From Brevibacillus massiliensis (GTDB lineage: Bacteria; Bacillota; Bacilli; Brevibacillales; Brevibacillaceae), in NCBI RefSeq assembly GCF_000311785.1, contig NZ_HE978537.1:222779-286778 (forward strand): DNA of 64,000 bases, read 5' to 3'. A program made the translations under genes and the position numbers. The notes beneath the pieces were generated by a model. The model did not search any database and was not told where the DNA came from. It worked only from the letters and a program-made list of their open reading frames with translations. Positions 1-10,125 of this stretch are shown here, piece after piece. Numbering within the stretch: position 1 is the stretch's first letter; every line of letters starts with the position of its first letter.

Positions 1-938
1 CAGTTGTACTCATGTATATTGAAGGGTTAACCAACCCTGATCATATTTCCAATGCGAGAAGCAAACTCTCCGCTATTGATTTTGATCAATTTCTTGATTC
101 GTCCGAGGTTGCCTTTTTTATGGAAGATCATATACACAGCATCTTTCCACAGTTTCAAGAAACCGACCGCCCGGATGCCTGCGCATACTCATTGGGCTTG
201 GGTAAACTAATTTTTTTGGTAGACAATACGCCATATGCCTTAATTGCTCCGATCACATTTTTTAATCTTTTTCAGTCTCCCGAAGATTACTTTCTTCGCT
301 GGATCGTTGCCAGCTTTTTTCGTTGTATTCGATATCTCAGCTTTGTTCTTGCGGTGACACTGATCCCTCTCTATGTAGCGTTAACAACACATCACTATCA
401 GATGATTCCACTGGAAATTATTTCGGTTTTACTGGAATCCAGGAGCAAGCTTCCCTTTACTCCCTTTTGGGAAGCGTTCCTAATGCTGATGACATTAGAG
501 GTCATAAAAGAAGCAAGTCTGAGAATGCCGACAAAATCAGGTCAAACATTGGGAGTGATAGGCGGTATTGTCATTGGTCAAGCTACGGTTGCAGCCGGGT
601 TCGCCAGTAAAGTGTTAATTGTTCTGGTTGGTATTTCCGCCATCGCTTCATTTTTGGTCCCCAATTACGAAGTGACCAAATCCAGCACGCTCATTCAATT
701 TTTTTTCCTTGTACTTTCGGCTATTCTGGGGGTTTTTGGAATAGCACTGGGGGGAATAGCAGTTCTCGCTCACTTAAATGGACTTACTTCTCTCAAGCAA
801 CCGTATTTTGCTCCTGTAACTCCATTTTATAGAAAAGATTGGATAGATCTTTTCATTCGAGGTCCCCTGCTTTGGATGAAAACGCGCCCTGAGTATGTGT
901 CTCCCCTTCAGAAATGGCGGTCCAACCGAAGGAGATGA
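1..938 (+). CDS. Spore germination protein, GerA family, A subunit (5'-truncated by window edge)
   Basis: This is the C-terminal part of the A subunit of a germinant receptor in the spore inner membrane. The frame is open to the left edge (gtt gta ctc precede the first ATG), so the N-terminal hydrophilic domain lies outside the window. The visible part starts with the family-typical YIEGLTNP segment and holds the membrane domain with several hydrophobic helices, including the VIGGIVIGQATVAAG stretch conserved in GerA proteins. Its tail ends in a basic RSNRRR. The next gene starts four bases after its stop, so the three genes form a gerA-gerB-gerC operon. Substrate cannot be told from sequence. 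The operon looks more AT-rich than the dcw cluster beside it. Confidence 0.93.
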   Translation, partial: VVLMYIEGLTNPDHISNARSKLSAIDFDQFLDSSEVAFFMEDHIHSIFPQFQETDRPDACAYSLGLGKLIFLVDNTPYALIAPITFFNLFQSPEDYFLRWIVASFFRCIRYLSFVLAVTLIPLYVALTTHHYQMIPLEIISVLLESRSKLPFTPFWEAFLMLMTLEVIKEASLRMPTKSGQTLGVIGGIVIGQATVAAGFASKVLIVLVGISAIASFLVPNYEVTKSSTLIQFFFLVLSAILGVFGIALGGIAVLAHLNGLTSLKQPYFAPVTPFYRKDWIDLFIRGPLLWMKTRPEYVSPLQKWRSNRRR

Positions 939-942
939 TTAC

Positions 943-2049
943 ATGGCAACATTTGCAAGTTCATCTACCTATAGCGGCGTTTATGTTGTATTCATGGTGA
1001 ACAGGTTGCAAATCCTATTCACTATTCTGATCTTGCCTATGTATTTGGTACATTCCTACATGATTTGGGGAATTATCGCAATAGGAATTCTGTCACAGCT
1101 TAATCTGCTGATTCTATCGAAATGGTTTTCTTCCGATTTTGCTGCAAAGGGTTACAACGGGTTTGTGGAGCTTTTCGGTGAGAGGACGGTTCGTTTATTT
1201 GTCATTGCCGGGTTGTTCCCCATATTACTCAATATCGTCGTAAACACACTAGGTTATGTCCAAATGGTCCATACATTTATATTTCCCTCTATGGATAACA
1301 AATGGCTGATTTTATCCATATTCCTGGTGGGCTGTTATGTTGCCGCTAAAGGGATGGCGAATACAATCCGTTTTGTTATGATCGCCTTTTTAAGCGGGGC
1401 TTGGATCATTCTGCTGTTCCTTCCTTTATTCTTTCCGCCGGAAGCTTCGCTTTACGATTTATATCCCCTGGTCCCAACAGACTGGTCCATAGGCCCTTGG
1501 AAATCGTGGCTGGCCTTATGGTCATCTTTTTCAGGACCGGAATATTTAATATGTTTGACTACATGGTTAAGCCCACAACAAAAGATACGAAAATATTTAA
1601 CTTTGGCGAATGCCATTACCGTCTTTGAATATGTGTATTTGTTCGTAGCATCGTTATTGTTTTTTGGTCCCCATTACTTGAACGCAATCAATTTTCCCGT
1701 GGTTCATATGGGCCGTTACCTGCAGTCTCCCGTAATTGAGCGGATTGATACGATTTTGCTCTCCATACATATGTTTAATTACGTGTTTGCTATTGCCATC
1801 TTGTTGTTATGCTTCTATGGGGCTGTTCGAATTATCTTGGGAAGATTGCATAAACAGACCACCCGAACCGGATATGTGTCAGCTTGTCTCGTGATACTTA
1901 TTTGTATGTTCATTGTAGATAAGTGGTTTTGGAATGCGACCGCGAGAGAAAACTTCTGGGTGACCTTACAGATGTGGTTGGGAGCATTCACCTACTCCCT
2001 CATTCCGGTATTTCTTCTGTTGGCGATTAAACGAAAGGGAGCTGTCTAA
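943..2049 (+). CDS. Spore germination protein, GerB family (APC-type membrane subunit)
   Basis: This is the B subunit of the germinant receptor, a polytopic membrane protein of the amino acid-polyamine-organocation superfamily and the likely germinant-binding subunit. It has about ten hydrophobic segments over 368 residues, which is the usual length. I placed the start at the ATG at 943, with AAGGAG at 929-934 just upstream; longer readings begin inside the preceding gene without a ribosome-binding site. It sits between the A and C subunits, with one base between its stop and the C gene, so translation is probably coupled. Confidence 0.93.
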   Translation: MATFASSSTYSGVYVVFMVNRLQILFTILILPMYLVHSYMIWGIIAIGILSQLNLLILSKWFSSDFAAKGYNGFVELFGERTVRLFVIAGLFPILLNIVVNTLGYVQMVHTFIFPSMDNKWLILSIFLVGCYVAAKGMANTIRFVMIAFLSGAWIILLFLPLFFPPEASLYDLYPLVPTDWSIGPWKSWLALWSSFSGPEYLICLTTWLSPQQKIRKYLTLANAITVFEYVYLFVASLLFFGPHYLNAINFPVVHMGRYLQSPVIERIDTILLSIHMFNYVFAIAILLLCFYGAVRIILGRLHKQTTRTGYVSACLVILICMFIVDKWFWNATARENFWVTLQMWLGAFTYSLIPVFLLLAIKRKGAV

Positions 2050-2050
2050 T

Positions 2051-3136
2051 ATGGTGCATAGGAAACGGGCAGTGTTATTGGCCTTCTTCTTTAGTATTGT
2101 GTTAACCACGGGGTGTTCTCCGTTTGTGGAGAACAATACAATCGAAGAGATCGCCCCAGTGACTTTTTGGTATGTAAGCAGTGGTGGAGAAGGAAAGCTA
2201 AAAATCAGCACGTTGGTGCCGCCTCTGGTCAAAGAAAAAAAGCGTCTGCTCACGCTACAGGTTGAACTTGTGAAGCAAGGGATCAAGCAATTCAATTTAA
2301 TCAATTACCGTGAATTGAAAGCCGGACAAACTCGCATGTTGCTCATCAGCGAAGAACTTGCGAAACAGGGAGTCATTTCGTTGATTAATACCTTGTTGAC
2401 AGACCCTGAACTTTCTCAACGTCTTTATCTGGCAGTTGTAAGAGGAAATTTCGAAGACTACATAAGGAATCAATTGAATGCGCAGCCAAGCCTTGATTAT
2501 TTTCTTTATGCCATGTTGAAACACTACGAAAAACATTATCAAGGTGAAATGACGATCGTCAATCTGCACCAATTTATGAAAAAGTTATACTCCCGATTTT
2601 CCGATCCGATATTACCAGTCTTCAAGGCCAACAAAAGCAGTTTCACTTACGAGGGAACCGCTTTTTTCAGAAATGACAAACTAGCAGCGACCATCAAAAC
2701 TATGGACGATCAACTCTTCCAACTGTTTGACAACGATTACTACGTCAAGATTCTTGCTATGCCAGCGTTATCCGTCACGATCGGCCGTGTCCGCTCAACT
2801 GTTCATATGGAATTAGATGCCAATTATTCGTCACTGTCAATCAAAATAGATTTGAGCGGCAGAATTGAAGAATATCGGGGTGAGAAGAATATCCTCTATC
2901 CGGAAGAAGTAGCGAATCTCACGAACGAGATCAAATCCTATTTGGAGAAAAACACAAAGGCGTTATTTAAGAAAATGCAACAAGAGAAAGTGGATCCTCT
3001 GCAAGTAGGAAACCTCTCCCTCCACCCTTTTGCGAAGCCGCTTAAGAAAGAAGAGTGGTCAAGATACTGGCAACAAATGAAGATTAACGTCGACTATCAG
3101 CTTCATCTTCAACCTTTAATCAATATAAAAAAATAA
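2051..3136 (+). CDS. Spore germination lipoprotein, Ger(x)C family
   Basis: This is the C subunit of the germinant receptor, a lipoprotein on the spore inner membrane. A short basic start and hydrophobic core lead to a lipobox, LTTGC, with the lipidated cysteine near residue 22. The rest (361 residues) is soluble, as in the family. It is the last gene of the operon and is followed by a hairpin at 3137-3172. GerC proteins are required for receptor assembly or stability; the exact germinant is unknown. Confidence 0.92.
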   Translation: MVHRKRAVLLAFFFSIVLTTGCSPFVENNTIEEIAPVTFWYVSSGGEGKLKISTLVPPLVKEKKRLLTLQVELVKQGIKQFNLINYRELKAGQTRMLLISEELAKQGVISLINTLLTDPELSQRLYLAVVRGNFEDYIRNQLNAQPSLDYFLYAMLKHYEKHYQGEMTIVNLHQFMKKLYSRFSDPILPVFKANKSSFTYEGTAFFRNDKLAATIKTMDDQLFQLFDNDYYVKILAMPALSVTIGRVRSTVHMELDANYSSLSIKIDLSGRIEEYRGEKNILYPEEVANLTNEIKSYLEKNTKALFKKMQQEKVDPLQVGNLSLHPFAKPLKKEEWSRYWQQMKINVDYQLHLQPLINIKK

Positions 3137-3174
3137 CCTCCTCCACTGGCATTTGTTCAGCCAGTGAGGAGGCT
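3129..3174. terminator. Convergent terminator between ger operon and ileS
   Basis: The sequence has a stem of about 12 pairs (CCTCCTCCACTGG against CCAGTGAGGAGG, one bulged base). On the minus strand it is followed by a run of seven T residues (complement of AAAAAAA at 3127-3133), so it is a strong terminator for ileS. On the plus strand the T tract is weak. Confidence 0.8.
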
Positions 3175-3191
3175 TTGCAGAGCATTAAACA

Positions 3192-5978
3192 CTATTGTAC
3201 GTCGGCAAAATGTTCTTCTACGATCGAGGCGCAGCGGCCGCACACTTCAGGATGTGCCGGATTGATCCCTACATCCGGTTTGACGATCCGGCAGCGCTCA
3301 CACTTGACGCCTTCAGCGGGCAAGACCCGTACAGAAATCCCTTCCAGCGCCATTGCTTCTGCGGGTGCCGCCTCCGCCGGCGAGTGAAGGTCGACATGGG
3401 CGACGATAAACAGGTCAGCCAACTCGTTCATCTTCGTCAGCGTCTGGTACGCTTTTTCACCCGGGTACAGCTCCAGCTTGGCGTCGACGGAGTTGCCGAA
3501 CACCTTTTGGCGGCGGGCTTCTTCCATCGCTTTCAGCACCTCGTCGCGGATCTCAAGGAAGTCGTTCCACTTGACTTCCGCCTCAGCGCCAAACGCCAGG
3601 TGCTGCTCATTAGGGCGCGGCATATCGGTCAACTGTACGCTCGCCTCGGAGACACCCGGAATGTAGCGCCAGACCTCATCGGCCGTATGCGGCAAGATCG
3701 GGGCGACCAGCCGGACCAAATCCAGCAGGACGTCGTACATGACGGTCTGGGCCGCCCGTCTTTTCACGCTGTCAGGCGCCTCGACATACAGGCGATCCTT
3801 GCAGATATCCAGGTAGAAAGCGGACAGGTCGATCGTACAGAAGTTGTGCACCGTATGGAAGACCGTATGGAATTGGTATTCGTCGTAAGCCTTGATCACG
3901 CGATCCGTCACTTTGGCCGCCTTTGCCAGCACGAAGCGGTCCAGTTCGTTCAGCTGCTCGTAGGAAACGCGGTCTTTTGCCGGATCAAAGCCGTTCAGGT
4001 TCCCCAGCAGAAAGCGGAACGTATTGCGGATTTTGCGGTACACTTCGGCGATCTGGCTGAGAATCGCATCAGAGATGCGCTGGTCTGCCTGGTAATCGAC
4101 GGAAGCGACCCACAGGCGCAAGATGTCCGCTCCCAGCTTGTCGACCACCTCTTGCGGCACGATGACGTTGCCCAGTGATTTCGACATCTTGCGGCCTTCG
4201 CCGTCCAGCGTAAAGCCGTGGCTGAGCACTCCCTTGTAAGGAGCTTTGCCGTGCACGGCGACAGAGGTGGACAAGGACGAGTTGAACCAGCCGCGATACT
4301 GGTCGGACCCTTCCAGGTAGAGGTCGGCCGGCCAGACGAGATCATCGCGCTCGGCCAGAACCGCCTCATGGCTGGAACCGGAGTCAAACCAAACGTCCAT
4401 GATATCCGTCTCTTTGCGGAATTCCTTCGCTCCGCAGCTCGGACAGGTCAGCCCCTGCGGTACCAGCTCCGCAGCATCGCGGGAGAACCAGACCTGGGAT
4501 CCTTCTTGGCGGAACAGCTTGGACACGTGGTCAATCGTCTGATCGTTGATGATCGCTTCATTACAGGACTTGCAGTAGAAGATCGGAATCGGCACGCCCC
4601 AGACCCGCTGGCGGGAAATGCACCAGTCGCCGCGGTCGGCCACCATGTTGGCCAGCCTGGTTTCGCCCCAGTGGGGAATCCACTTTACCTCCTTGATCGC
4701 GTCGAGGAGCTGCTGGCGGAACCCGTCAATGGAAGCAAACCACTGTTCGGTGGCACGGTAGATCACCGGTTTTTTCGTCCGCCAGTCGTGCGGATACGAG
4801 TGGGTGATGAAGCCCAGTTTCAGCAGCGCCCCTGTCTCCTTCAGCTTTTCCGTTACCGCTTTGTTGGCGTCTTCATAGAACAGTCCGGCAAATCCGGGCG
4901 CTTCATCGGTCATCTTCCCTTCGTGGTCGACCGGACAGAGCACGCCGATGCCGTACTTCATCCCGATGTTGAAGTCGTCCTCCCCATGTCCGGGAGCGGT
5001 GTGGACACAGCCCGTACCGGCGTCAAGCGTGACGTGCTCGCCGAGCAGCAGCGGCGATTCCCGATCGTAGAACGGATGGCTCGTGACGATTCCCTCCAGC
5101 TCCGCTCCTTTGATCGTGGACAGCACTTCGACAGACTCCCAGCCGATTTCCTTGGCAGCGGCTTCGACCAATCCGGAGGCGAGCAGGTATTTGGCTCCGT
5201 CCGCTTTGACTACGCTGTACTCCAGTTCCGGGTGTACGCAGATGGCCAGGTTTGCCGGAATCGTCCACGGCGTCGTCGTCCAGATGACCACGCCTGTTTC
5301 CGTATCCAGCTTGCCCTTGCCGTCTTTTACCATGAAATTGACGTAGATGGACGGAGAGCGCTTGTCCTTGTACTCGATCTCTGCGTCGGCCAGCGCAGTC
5401 TCGGAAGACGGCGACCAGTATACGGAGCGCAAGCCCTTGTAGATGTACCCCTTTTTCGCCATTTCGCCAAACACTTTGATCTGCCGCGCCTCGTACTCCG
5501 GACGCAGGGTCACATACGGATTGGCCCAATCTCCGCGCACTCCCAGCCGCTTAAACTGCGAACGCTGCTTGTCGATGTACGACCAGGCGTACTCTTCGCA
5601 ACGTTTGCGGAAGTCGTTCACTTCGATATTGCGGCGATCCAGACCTTGCGCGTTGATGATCGCCTGCTCGATCGGCAGCCCGTGCGTATCCCAGCCGGGT
5701 ACGTAAGGAGCGTGGAAACCGGCCATCGACTTGTAACGAACGATGAAGTCTTTCAAAATTTTATTCAAGGCGTGCCCGATGTGAATGTCTCCGTTGGCAT
5801 ACGGGGGGCCGTCATGCAGAACGAAGAAAGGGCGGCCCTTGGTGCGTTCCTGCACTTTGGCGTAAATGTCCAGCTCATCCCAGTGCGCCTGAATTTCCGG
5901 CTCACGGTTCGGCAGGTTGCCGCGCATCGGGAATTCCGTTTTGGGCAAGTTCAATGTTTTGCTATAGTCGATACTCAT
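3192..5978 (-). CDS. ileS: Isoleucyl-tRNA synthetase
   Basis: This enzyme charges tRNA-Ile with isoleucine in the cytoplasm. It is a class Ia synthetase with the HIGH motif (residues about 66-69, in [12 protein letters not shown]), the connective editing domain, KMSKS in [10 protein letters not shown] near residue 600, and a C-terminal four-cysteine zinc site (CERC and CGRC pairs) near residue 900. At 928 residues it is of normal length for the bacterial type. The ATG at 5978 was chosen because GGAG lies 8 bases upstream; a GTG three codons earlier overlaps that site. Expression is controlled by the T-box leader just upstream. It is the last gene after divIVA in this cluster, as in Bacillus. 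Confidence 0.97.
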   Translation of the reverse strand: MSIDYSKTLNLPKTEFPMRGNLPNREPEIQAHWDELDIYAKVQERTKGRPFFVLHDGPPYANGDIHIGHALNKILKDFIVRYKSMAGFHAPYVPGWDTHGLPIEQAIINAQGLDRRNIEVNDFRKRCEEYAWSYIDKQRSQFKRLGVRGDWANPYVTLRPEYEARQIKVFGEMAKKGYIYKGLRSVYWSPSSETALADAEIEYKDKRSPSIYVNFMVKDGKGKLDTETGVVIWTTTPWTIPANLAICVHPELEYSVVKADGAKYLLASGLVEAAAKEIGWESVEVLSTIKGAELEGIVTSHPFYDRESPLLLGEHVTLDAGTGCVHTAPGHGEDDFNIGMKYGIGVLCPVDHEGKMTDEAPGFAGLFYEDANKAVTEKLKETGALLKLGFITHSYPHDWRTKKPVIYRATEQWFASIDGFRQQLLDAIKEVKWIPHWGETRLANMVADRGDWCISRQRVWGVPIPIFYCKSCNEAIINDQTIDHVSKLFRQEGSQVWFSRDAAELVPQGLTCPSCGAKEFRKETDIMDVWFDSGSSHEAVLAERDDLVWPADLYLEGSDQYRGWFNSSLSTSVAVHGKAPYKGVLSHGFTLDGEGRKMSKSLGNVIVPQEVVDKLGADILRLWVASVDYQADQRISDAILSQIAEVYRKIRNTFRFLLGNLNGFDPAKDRVSYEQLNELDRFVLAKAAKVTDRVIKAYDEYQFHTVFHTVHNFCTIDLSAFYLDICKDRLYVEAPDSVKRRAAQTVMYDVLLDLVRLVAPILPHTADEVWRYIPGVSEASVQLTDMPRPNEQHLAFGAEAEVKWNDFLEIRDEVLKAMEEARRQKVFGNSVDAKLELYPGEKAYQTLTKMNELADLFIVAHVDLHSPAEAAPAEAMALEGISVRVLPAEGVKCERCRIVKPDVGINPAHPEVCGRCASIVEEHFADVQ

Positions 5979-6004
5979 CACTGTCACTCCTACTATTTGC
6001 TGTA

Positions 6005-6275
6005 TTGGAACAAAAAAGCCTCCCCCATCCCCTTAGGGACGAGAAAGGCTCCCGTGGTACCACCCTATTGAATCAAAGACTTGATCCACTTAAAGCATTC
6101 GTAACGAGAATGACCCGCTCACCTACTGGCCAGGCCCTACGGCGCCCAGCGTTCGGATATGAACTCCCGGGTGATTTTCGGCAAAGTGTACTGATCAGGT
6201 TCGCAGCTCCCCCTGACTCTCTTGGCAGCCTTCTCTGCCTACTCGTCCCGTTCATCGTCAAATAAAAAGTTTGCT
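6005..6275 (-). promoter_or_regulatory. T-box leader of ileS
   Basis: The leader senses uncharged tRNA, here expected to be tRNA-Ile. The antiterminator T-box core is clear: AGGGTGGTACCACGGGAG read on the minus strand at 6066-6049. It is followed by a terminator hairpin at about 6050-6012 (AGCCT against AGGCT) and a run of T. Upstream, the AGTAGGCAGAGAAGG segment resembles the AGTA region of stem I. An ATC triplet at about 6159-6157 (in TTCATATCCGAACG) is a possible specifier for isoleucine, but I cannot fold stem I by eye with certainty. Confidence 0.9.
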
Positions 6276-6278
6276 ATA

Positions 6279-6313
6279 AATTATAACACCATTTTTAACA
6301 GAAAATCAAGCTC
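6279..6313 (-). promoter_or_regulatory. Sigma-A promoter of the ileS T-box transcript
   Basis: On the minus strand TTGATT is followed after 18 bases by TATAAT (about 6286-6281), just ahead of the T-box leader. The -35 lies in the last bases before the end of divIVA, so ileS has its own promoter. Confidence 0.65.
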
Positions 6314-6799
6314 TTATGTTTCCGAGAGGCTGGCATTCGCCTCTTCAAGATCGTCCCAGTCGCCGTTTTCCAGCATCTCCAACTGCGCTTCGAGCAGCGT
6401 GCGAAAACGCATCCGGTAGACGGATGCCCGTTTTTTCAAATCTTCTATCTCAATCGCCACCTTGCGCGACTTGGCCAACGCTTCGTTGACGATCCGATCC
6501 GCGTTTTTTTCCGCTTCCTTTAAAATGAGCTGGCTCTCCTTGCGGGCGTTTGCTTTGACTTCTTCAGCCGTCTCTTGGGCCACCAAGATGGATTTGCTGA
6601 GATTCTCCTCCATGCTCTTATAATGCTCGACCCGCTCATTTAAGAGGGCAATCCGCTCCTCCAACTCTTTCTTTTCCTTGGTCAACAGTTCAAAGTCTTT
6701 GATGACCTGATCGAGAAACTCGTTGACTTCATCTACGTTGTACCCGCGAAAACCGGTACTGAATTCTTTGTTGTGTATGTCTAACGGAGTCAAAGGCAC
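6314..6799 (-). CDS. divIVA: Cell division/polarity protein DivIVA
   Basis: DivIVA is a coiled-coil scaffold that binds curved membrane at the poles and septum. The N-terminal lipid-binding domain holds FRGYNVDEVNEFL, followed by long heptad-rich helices, including KSILVAQETAEEVK and EAEKNADRI as in Bacillus. The GTG at 6799 gives the family start (V/M)PLTPLDIHNKEF and has AGGGG six bases upstream; a longer frame starting at 6817 would add residues not seen in the family. It has 161 residues. It follows ylmH, as in other Bacillales. Confidence 0.95.
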   Translation of the reverse strand: MPLTPLDIHNKEFSTGFRGYNVDEVNEFLDQVIKDFELLTKEKKELEERIALLNERVEHYKSMEENLSKSILVAQETAEEVKANARKESQLILKEAEKNADRIVNEALAKSRKVAIEIEDLKKRASVYRMRFRTLLEAQLEMLENGDWDDLEEANASLSET

Positions 6800-6904
6800 A
6801 AGAACACCCCTCTTCACCCTTTTATCAAAATGGTTTTTTCATAGAATTTCGACAGGAGTCAAGACTTTCCTGCTTTTTTTGCATTTTTTTCGCATCCTCC
6901 CAGG

Positions 6905-7678
6905 CTAGATGAAGACGCCGACTGTCAAGCGAATGCGTCCGCTCCGGGTTGTGCCGGATACGTCCAAAACCTTGCAGCGGCCCATGCCTGCAAGTGACAG
7001 CACATCGCCGGCTTGAACGAGATGAGACGGATCATCAACCACCTTCCAGTTTACTTTCACCTTTCCTCCCCGGATGGGAACAAGCGCTTTGGCCCGCGAC
7101 AGGTGATAGACCTCCCCAAGCACCGCGTCAAGCCGCGGCGATGCCACGGTGATGCTCCTCTCGGCGAGGTTTCTGACCGGCGGCCGCAGCTGTGTCCAGG
7201 GGACGCTGACGAGTTCGACCGGGATGCGGTGAATCTGCGTGACTTGCGAGCGGGCAAACTCCACGATTTCCTTGGCGATCACGGTTTGGCAGCCCAACTC
7301 GTCCAGCAGGATATCGCCAAATTTTTCTCGTTTCAGCCCAATATGAAGGAGTGCCCCCATCACGTCCCGATGCTGCAGCTTCACGAAGCGCTGATCCCCC
7401 TTTATCTCGACGAGCGCGAGCCCGAAATCCTCCGCAGCGGGAGTGATGTACTCAGGGAAAACCAGTGCGCGTACTCGTTCAGCCTCAGGGTAACCGCCGT
7501 TCCCTTCCACCTTCACGTCTCTCACCTGTGAAGTGAGGCTTCTCAGGATCGCAAACTGCCGCGGATCGAGGAAATCGGTCAGACGTACTATATGTGTACG
7601 CTCCACCTGTCCCAATATTTCCAGCGACCGTTCGACAAAAGGCAACTCCTCTTTGCGAAAATGATCGTATAATCCCAT
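6905..7678 (-). CDS. ylmH: S4-domain RNA-binding protein YlmH
   Basis: This is a cytoplasmic protein with a C-terminal S4 RNA-binding domain (about residues 180-250). It matches the YlmH family by length (257 residues) and by position in the sepF-ylmG-ylmH-divIVA string. YlmH has been linked to rescue of stalled ribosomes. The ribosome-binding site GAGGAAG lies before the ATG at 7678, nine bases after the ylmG stop, so the genes are cotranscribed. Confidence 0.92.
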   Translation of the reverse strand: MGLYDHFRKEELPFVERSLEILGQVERTHIVRLTDFLDPRQFAILRSLTSQVRDVKVEGNGGYPEAERVRALVFPEYITPAAEDFGLALVEIKGDQRFVKLQHRDVMGALLHIGLKREKFGDILLDELGCQTVIAKEIVEFARSQVTQIHRIPVELVSVPWTQLRPPVRNLAERSITVASPRLDAVLGEVYHLSRAKALVPIRGGKVKVNWKVVDDPSHLVQAGDVLSLAGMGRCKVLDVSGTTRSGRIRLTVGVFI

Positions 7679-7687
7679 CTGACTTCC

Positions 7688-7966
7688 TCACACGAAACGG
7701 TATCCCGTAATCATTCCCAGCAAGGTCAGCACACCGTAACGGGCAAACGTCAAAGCAATCAAAGCGACAATCGGGGAAATGTCAATAAAACCAAGCGGTG
7801 GAATAAACCGGCGAAACGGCGCCAGATACGGTTCAACCAACCGTTCCAACAATTGACCGATCTGGGTTTCGCGCATCTGAGGAACCCACGACATCAGCAC
7901 GTAGGCAATCACCATAAACTGGTACACCTGAAAAGCAAAGTTAATGACATAAATTAAGCTGGACAT
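7688..7966 (-). CDS. ylmG: YggT-family membrane protein YlmG
   Basis: This is a small membrane protein of 92 residues with two hydrophobic helices flanking the conserved segment RLVEPYLAPFRRFIPPLGFIDISP cut here to its key part, EPYLAPFRRFIPP. YggT/YlmG proteins are linked to division and to nucleoid or plastid fission, but no biochemical role is settled. GAGGTGATTT precedes the ATG. It lies between sepF and ylmH. Confidence 0.9.
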   Translation of the reverse strand: MSSLIYVINFAFQVYQFMVIAYVLMSWVPQMRETQIGQLLERLVEPYLAPFRRFIPPLGFIDISPIVALIALTFARYGVLTLLGMITGYRFV

Positions 7967-7987
7967 AAATCACCTCAAAGTCGGTAG

Positions 7988-8407
7988 TTACTCTTCAATG
8001 ACACCGGAAATCGTTCCCTGGATGTCGACGTTTTCCGGCGTGCAGACAAAAATGTGATCCCCCACCTTTTGGATGTCGCCGTTCAGCGCGTACACCGTTC
8101 CGCTTAAAAAATCGACAATCCGCTTCGCTTGTTCCTTCTCTACCCGCTGCAAATTGATGACGACAGGCCGGCGGTTGCGCAGGTTGTCCGCTATGTCCTG
8201 TGCATCACTGTAGTGGCGCGGCTCAAACAGCATCAGGCGGATTCCCGTCTGCTCCCGGGCTGCGTGCAGGCTGACCACGTTGTTTTTTACCGGCTGCTGC
8301 CGCTTGGAGAGGACCTCCTCCTTCTCGCGCTGTTCCTCGATCGTCTCTTCAATCAGCTCTTCTTGATCCAAGCCGAAAAAGCCCATGATTTTATTCATAA
8401 CTCCCAT
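7988..8407 (-). CDS. sepF: Cell division protein SepF
   Basis: SepF binds FtsZ and membrane and aligns the Z ring. The C-terminal domain ([21 protein letters not shown] onward, key part [14 protein letters not shown]) and the short amphipathic start ([10 protein letters not shown]) identify it. An acidic linker EEQREKEEV sits between. The start is uncertain: ATGs at 8419, 8407 and 8398 are in frame. 8407 has GGGAGG 12 bases upstream, while the other two have it too close. Position after ylmE is typical. Confidence 0.93.
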   Translation of the reverse strand: MGVMNKIMGFFGLDQEELIEETIEEQREKEEVLSKRQQPVKNNVVSLHAAREQTGIRLMLFEPRHYSDAQDIADNLRNRRPVVINLQRVEKEQAKRIVDFLSGTVYALNGDIQKVGDHIFVCTPENVDIQGTISGVIEE

Positions 8408-8442
8408 CGTCTGCTTCATCCTCCCATCTGCCCCGAGGTTTG

Positions 8443-9144
8443 TCAGGGGCGCACCAAAATGGAGCCCAGGCGCACAAACGTCGCTCCTTCTTCAATCGCT
8501 ACTTCAAAATCCCCGGACATTCCCATCGACAGTTCTTCAACGGTCACATGAGGCAGCTTCAGGGCTTGTAAGCGTTTTTGCCATTCCGCAAGGCCGCGAA
8601 AGACAGGCCGGGCCGCTTCCGCATTTTCGACCTGAGGAGCCATTGTCATCAGTCCGGCAATTCTTATATGTTTCATATTACTGGTTTCCTCGGCAAAAGC
8701 CAAGACATCACCCGGATTTAGCCCAAATTTTGTCTCTTCGCCGGAAATATTGATCTGTAGGAAGCAGGGAACGACAATATCCAAGGCAGCTGCCCGTTTT
8801 TCGATCTCCTCCGCCAGGGACATTCGATCCAGCGAATGGATGTAGTCAAACCGGCCTACCACTTCTTTTACCTTGTTGGTCTGCAGATGGCCAATAAAAT
8901 GCCAGGTTCCCGTTTCGCCAAATCGCTGCCACTTCGGCAAAGCGTCCTGCACCCGATTCTCGCCGATATGCCCGACGCCTGCGGCCAGGATTTCCCCTAC
9001 AGCTGCGGCGTCGACGTACTTGGTGACGGCGATGATTTTCACGTCTTCCCGGTTTCGGCCGCTGCGCCTGCATGCTGCCTCAATCCGCTGCTCAATCTCC
9101 TTCAGGCGGTTTTGCACCATCTCTTTCGTCACAAGTTGCTCCAT
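8443..9144 (-). CDS. ylmE: PLP-binding protein of the YggS/YlmE family
   Basis: This is a pyridoxal-phosphate-binding, single-domain alanine-racemase-like barrel protein that takes part in PLP homeostasis; no enzyme activity is established for the family. The PLP lysine motif is seen in [10 protein letters not shown], with [10 protein letters not shown] and GLMTMAP also typical. The ATG at 9144 is 12 bases after AAGGAG and one base before the previous stop; a longer frame exists but overlaps pgeF. It has 233 residues, as usual. Confidence 0.93.
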   Translation of the reverse strand: MEQLVTKEMVQNRLKEIEQRIEAACRRSGRNREDVKIIAVTKYVDAAAVGEILAAGVGHIGENRVQDALPKWQRFGETGTWHFIGHLQTNKVKEVVGRFDYIHSLDRMSLAEEIEKRAAALDIVVPCFLQINISGEETKFGLNPGDVLAFAEETSNMKHIRIAGLMTMAPQVENAEAARPVFRGLAEWQKRLQALKLPHVTVEELSMGMSGDFEVAIEEGATFVRLGSILVRP

Positions 9145-9145
9145 C

Positions 9146-9982
9146 CTAGGAAACATCTCCTTCCGCTCGCCAACCGATGAACGACGCCATCCGGCCGGTC
9201 TTGCCCGCTTCTCCGCGATGGGAGAAAAACAAATCTTTACGACAGTTCGTACACCACTCCGTGCGTAAAATCCGCTCTTTTGCCACACCCGCCTCCTCGA
9301 GGATCAGCTCATTGAGGAGCGGCAAATCGAGCAGATAACGATCTTCCACTTTATCCGGAACCACCGCCGCGCTCCAGCGCGCGGTTGCGGCCTGTACCTG
9401 TATTACGATTCGCCCGTCCACCTGGTAGCAGCACCCGCCGATCGCAGGACCGATTGCCACCAGCAGCTTGGACGGATCTGAGCCGTACTCTCTTGCAAAA
9501 GCCTTGACCATTTCCGAGGAAATCTTCCCTACCGTGCCCTTCCAGCCTGCATGTGCAAGGCCGACCGCACTGGACTTTGGATCGAGAAAGTACAGCGGGA
9601 CACAATCGGCATAAAAGGATGTGAGCAGGACATCAGACAGGTCTGTATGTAATCCGTCTGCTGCGGGAATCGCCTCCTGCAGCTGTTCTCTTCCCGCTCC
9701 CCGTCTGTCTGCCGTTACCCGGCAAATCTTCGTGCCGTGCACCTGATCCCCGCAGGTCCAGGATGAAAAAGGAAACCCCAGCCGCTTCGTCAAAAGACGC
9801 CTGTTGGCGACAACCTCAGCCGGATCGTCCCCCACGTGCAAACCGTGATTTTGGGAGGAAAACGGAGGTCGGCTATGGCCGCCTGTCCGAAGCGTGAAAC
9901 CCGCGCATAAACCGGGATACATTGCCTCCCATTCGCGCAGGTGCAGCGTATGGGTATGCTCAGACCTGACAAATGATTCCAA
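9146..9982 (-). CDS. pgeF: Peptidoglycan editing factor / laccase-domain purine nucleosidase family (YlmD)
   Basis: This is a member of the YfiH/DUF152 family (278 residues). Metal-site features are visible: QVHG near residue 82, YADCVPLYF and HAGWKGTV in the middle, and GPAIGGCCYQV further on. Family members have been described as purine nucleoside-active enzymes and, in E. coli, as editors of misincorporated serine in peptidoglycan precursors. Its place in the division gene cluster, with its stop one base from the ylmE start, fits a wall-related role. Confidence 0.92.
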   Translation of the reverse strand: MESFVRSEHTHTLHLREWEAMYPGLCAGFTLRTGGHSRPPFSSQNHGLHVGDDPAEVVANRRLLTKRLGFPFSSWTCGDQVHGTKICRVTADRRGAGREQLQEAIPAADGLHTDLSDVLLTSFYADCVPLYFLDPKSSAVGLAHAGWKGTVGKISSEMVKAFAREYGSDPSKLLVAIGPAIGGCCYQVDGRIVIQVQAATARWSAAVVPDKVEDRYLLDLPLLNELILEEAGVAKERILRTEWCTNCRKDLFFSHRGEAGKTGRMASFIGWRAEGDVS

Positions 9983-10078
9983 CTAGACAACCCTCCCGGC
10001 ATGTTCTTAGCTATTCTCATCTTACCCAGTTTCGTCCAAAGCCGCAACACGTACAAAAGTACCACCCTATGGCGAAGA

Positions 10079-10108
10079 GGCCCGAGGCTGCATCTGCAGC
10101 TCGGGCCC
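10079..10108 (-). terminator. Hairpin after ylmC
   Basis: A near-perfect palindrome of 13-pair arms (GGCCCGAGGCTGCA and its partner) lies 18 bases beyond the ylmC stop. The T tract is short on both strands, so it may only partly stop transcription into pgeF. Confidence 0.55.
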
Positions 10109-10125
10109 TTTGTGACGTCGCATCC

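Noticed and set aside
4218..6071. 617-codon open frame on the plus strand, antisense to ileS
   Set aside because: It is a shadow of the GC-rich ileS codons and crosses the T-box leader; no ribosome-binding site or known motif.
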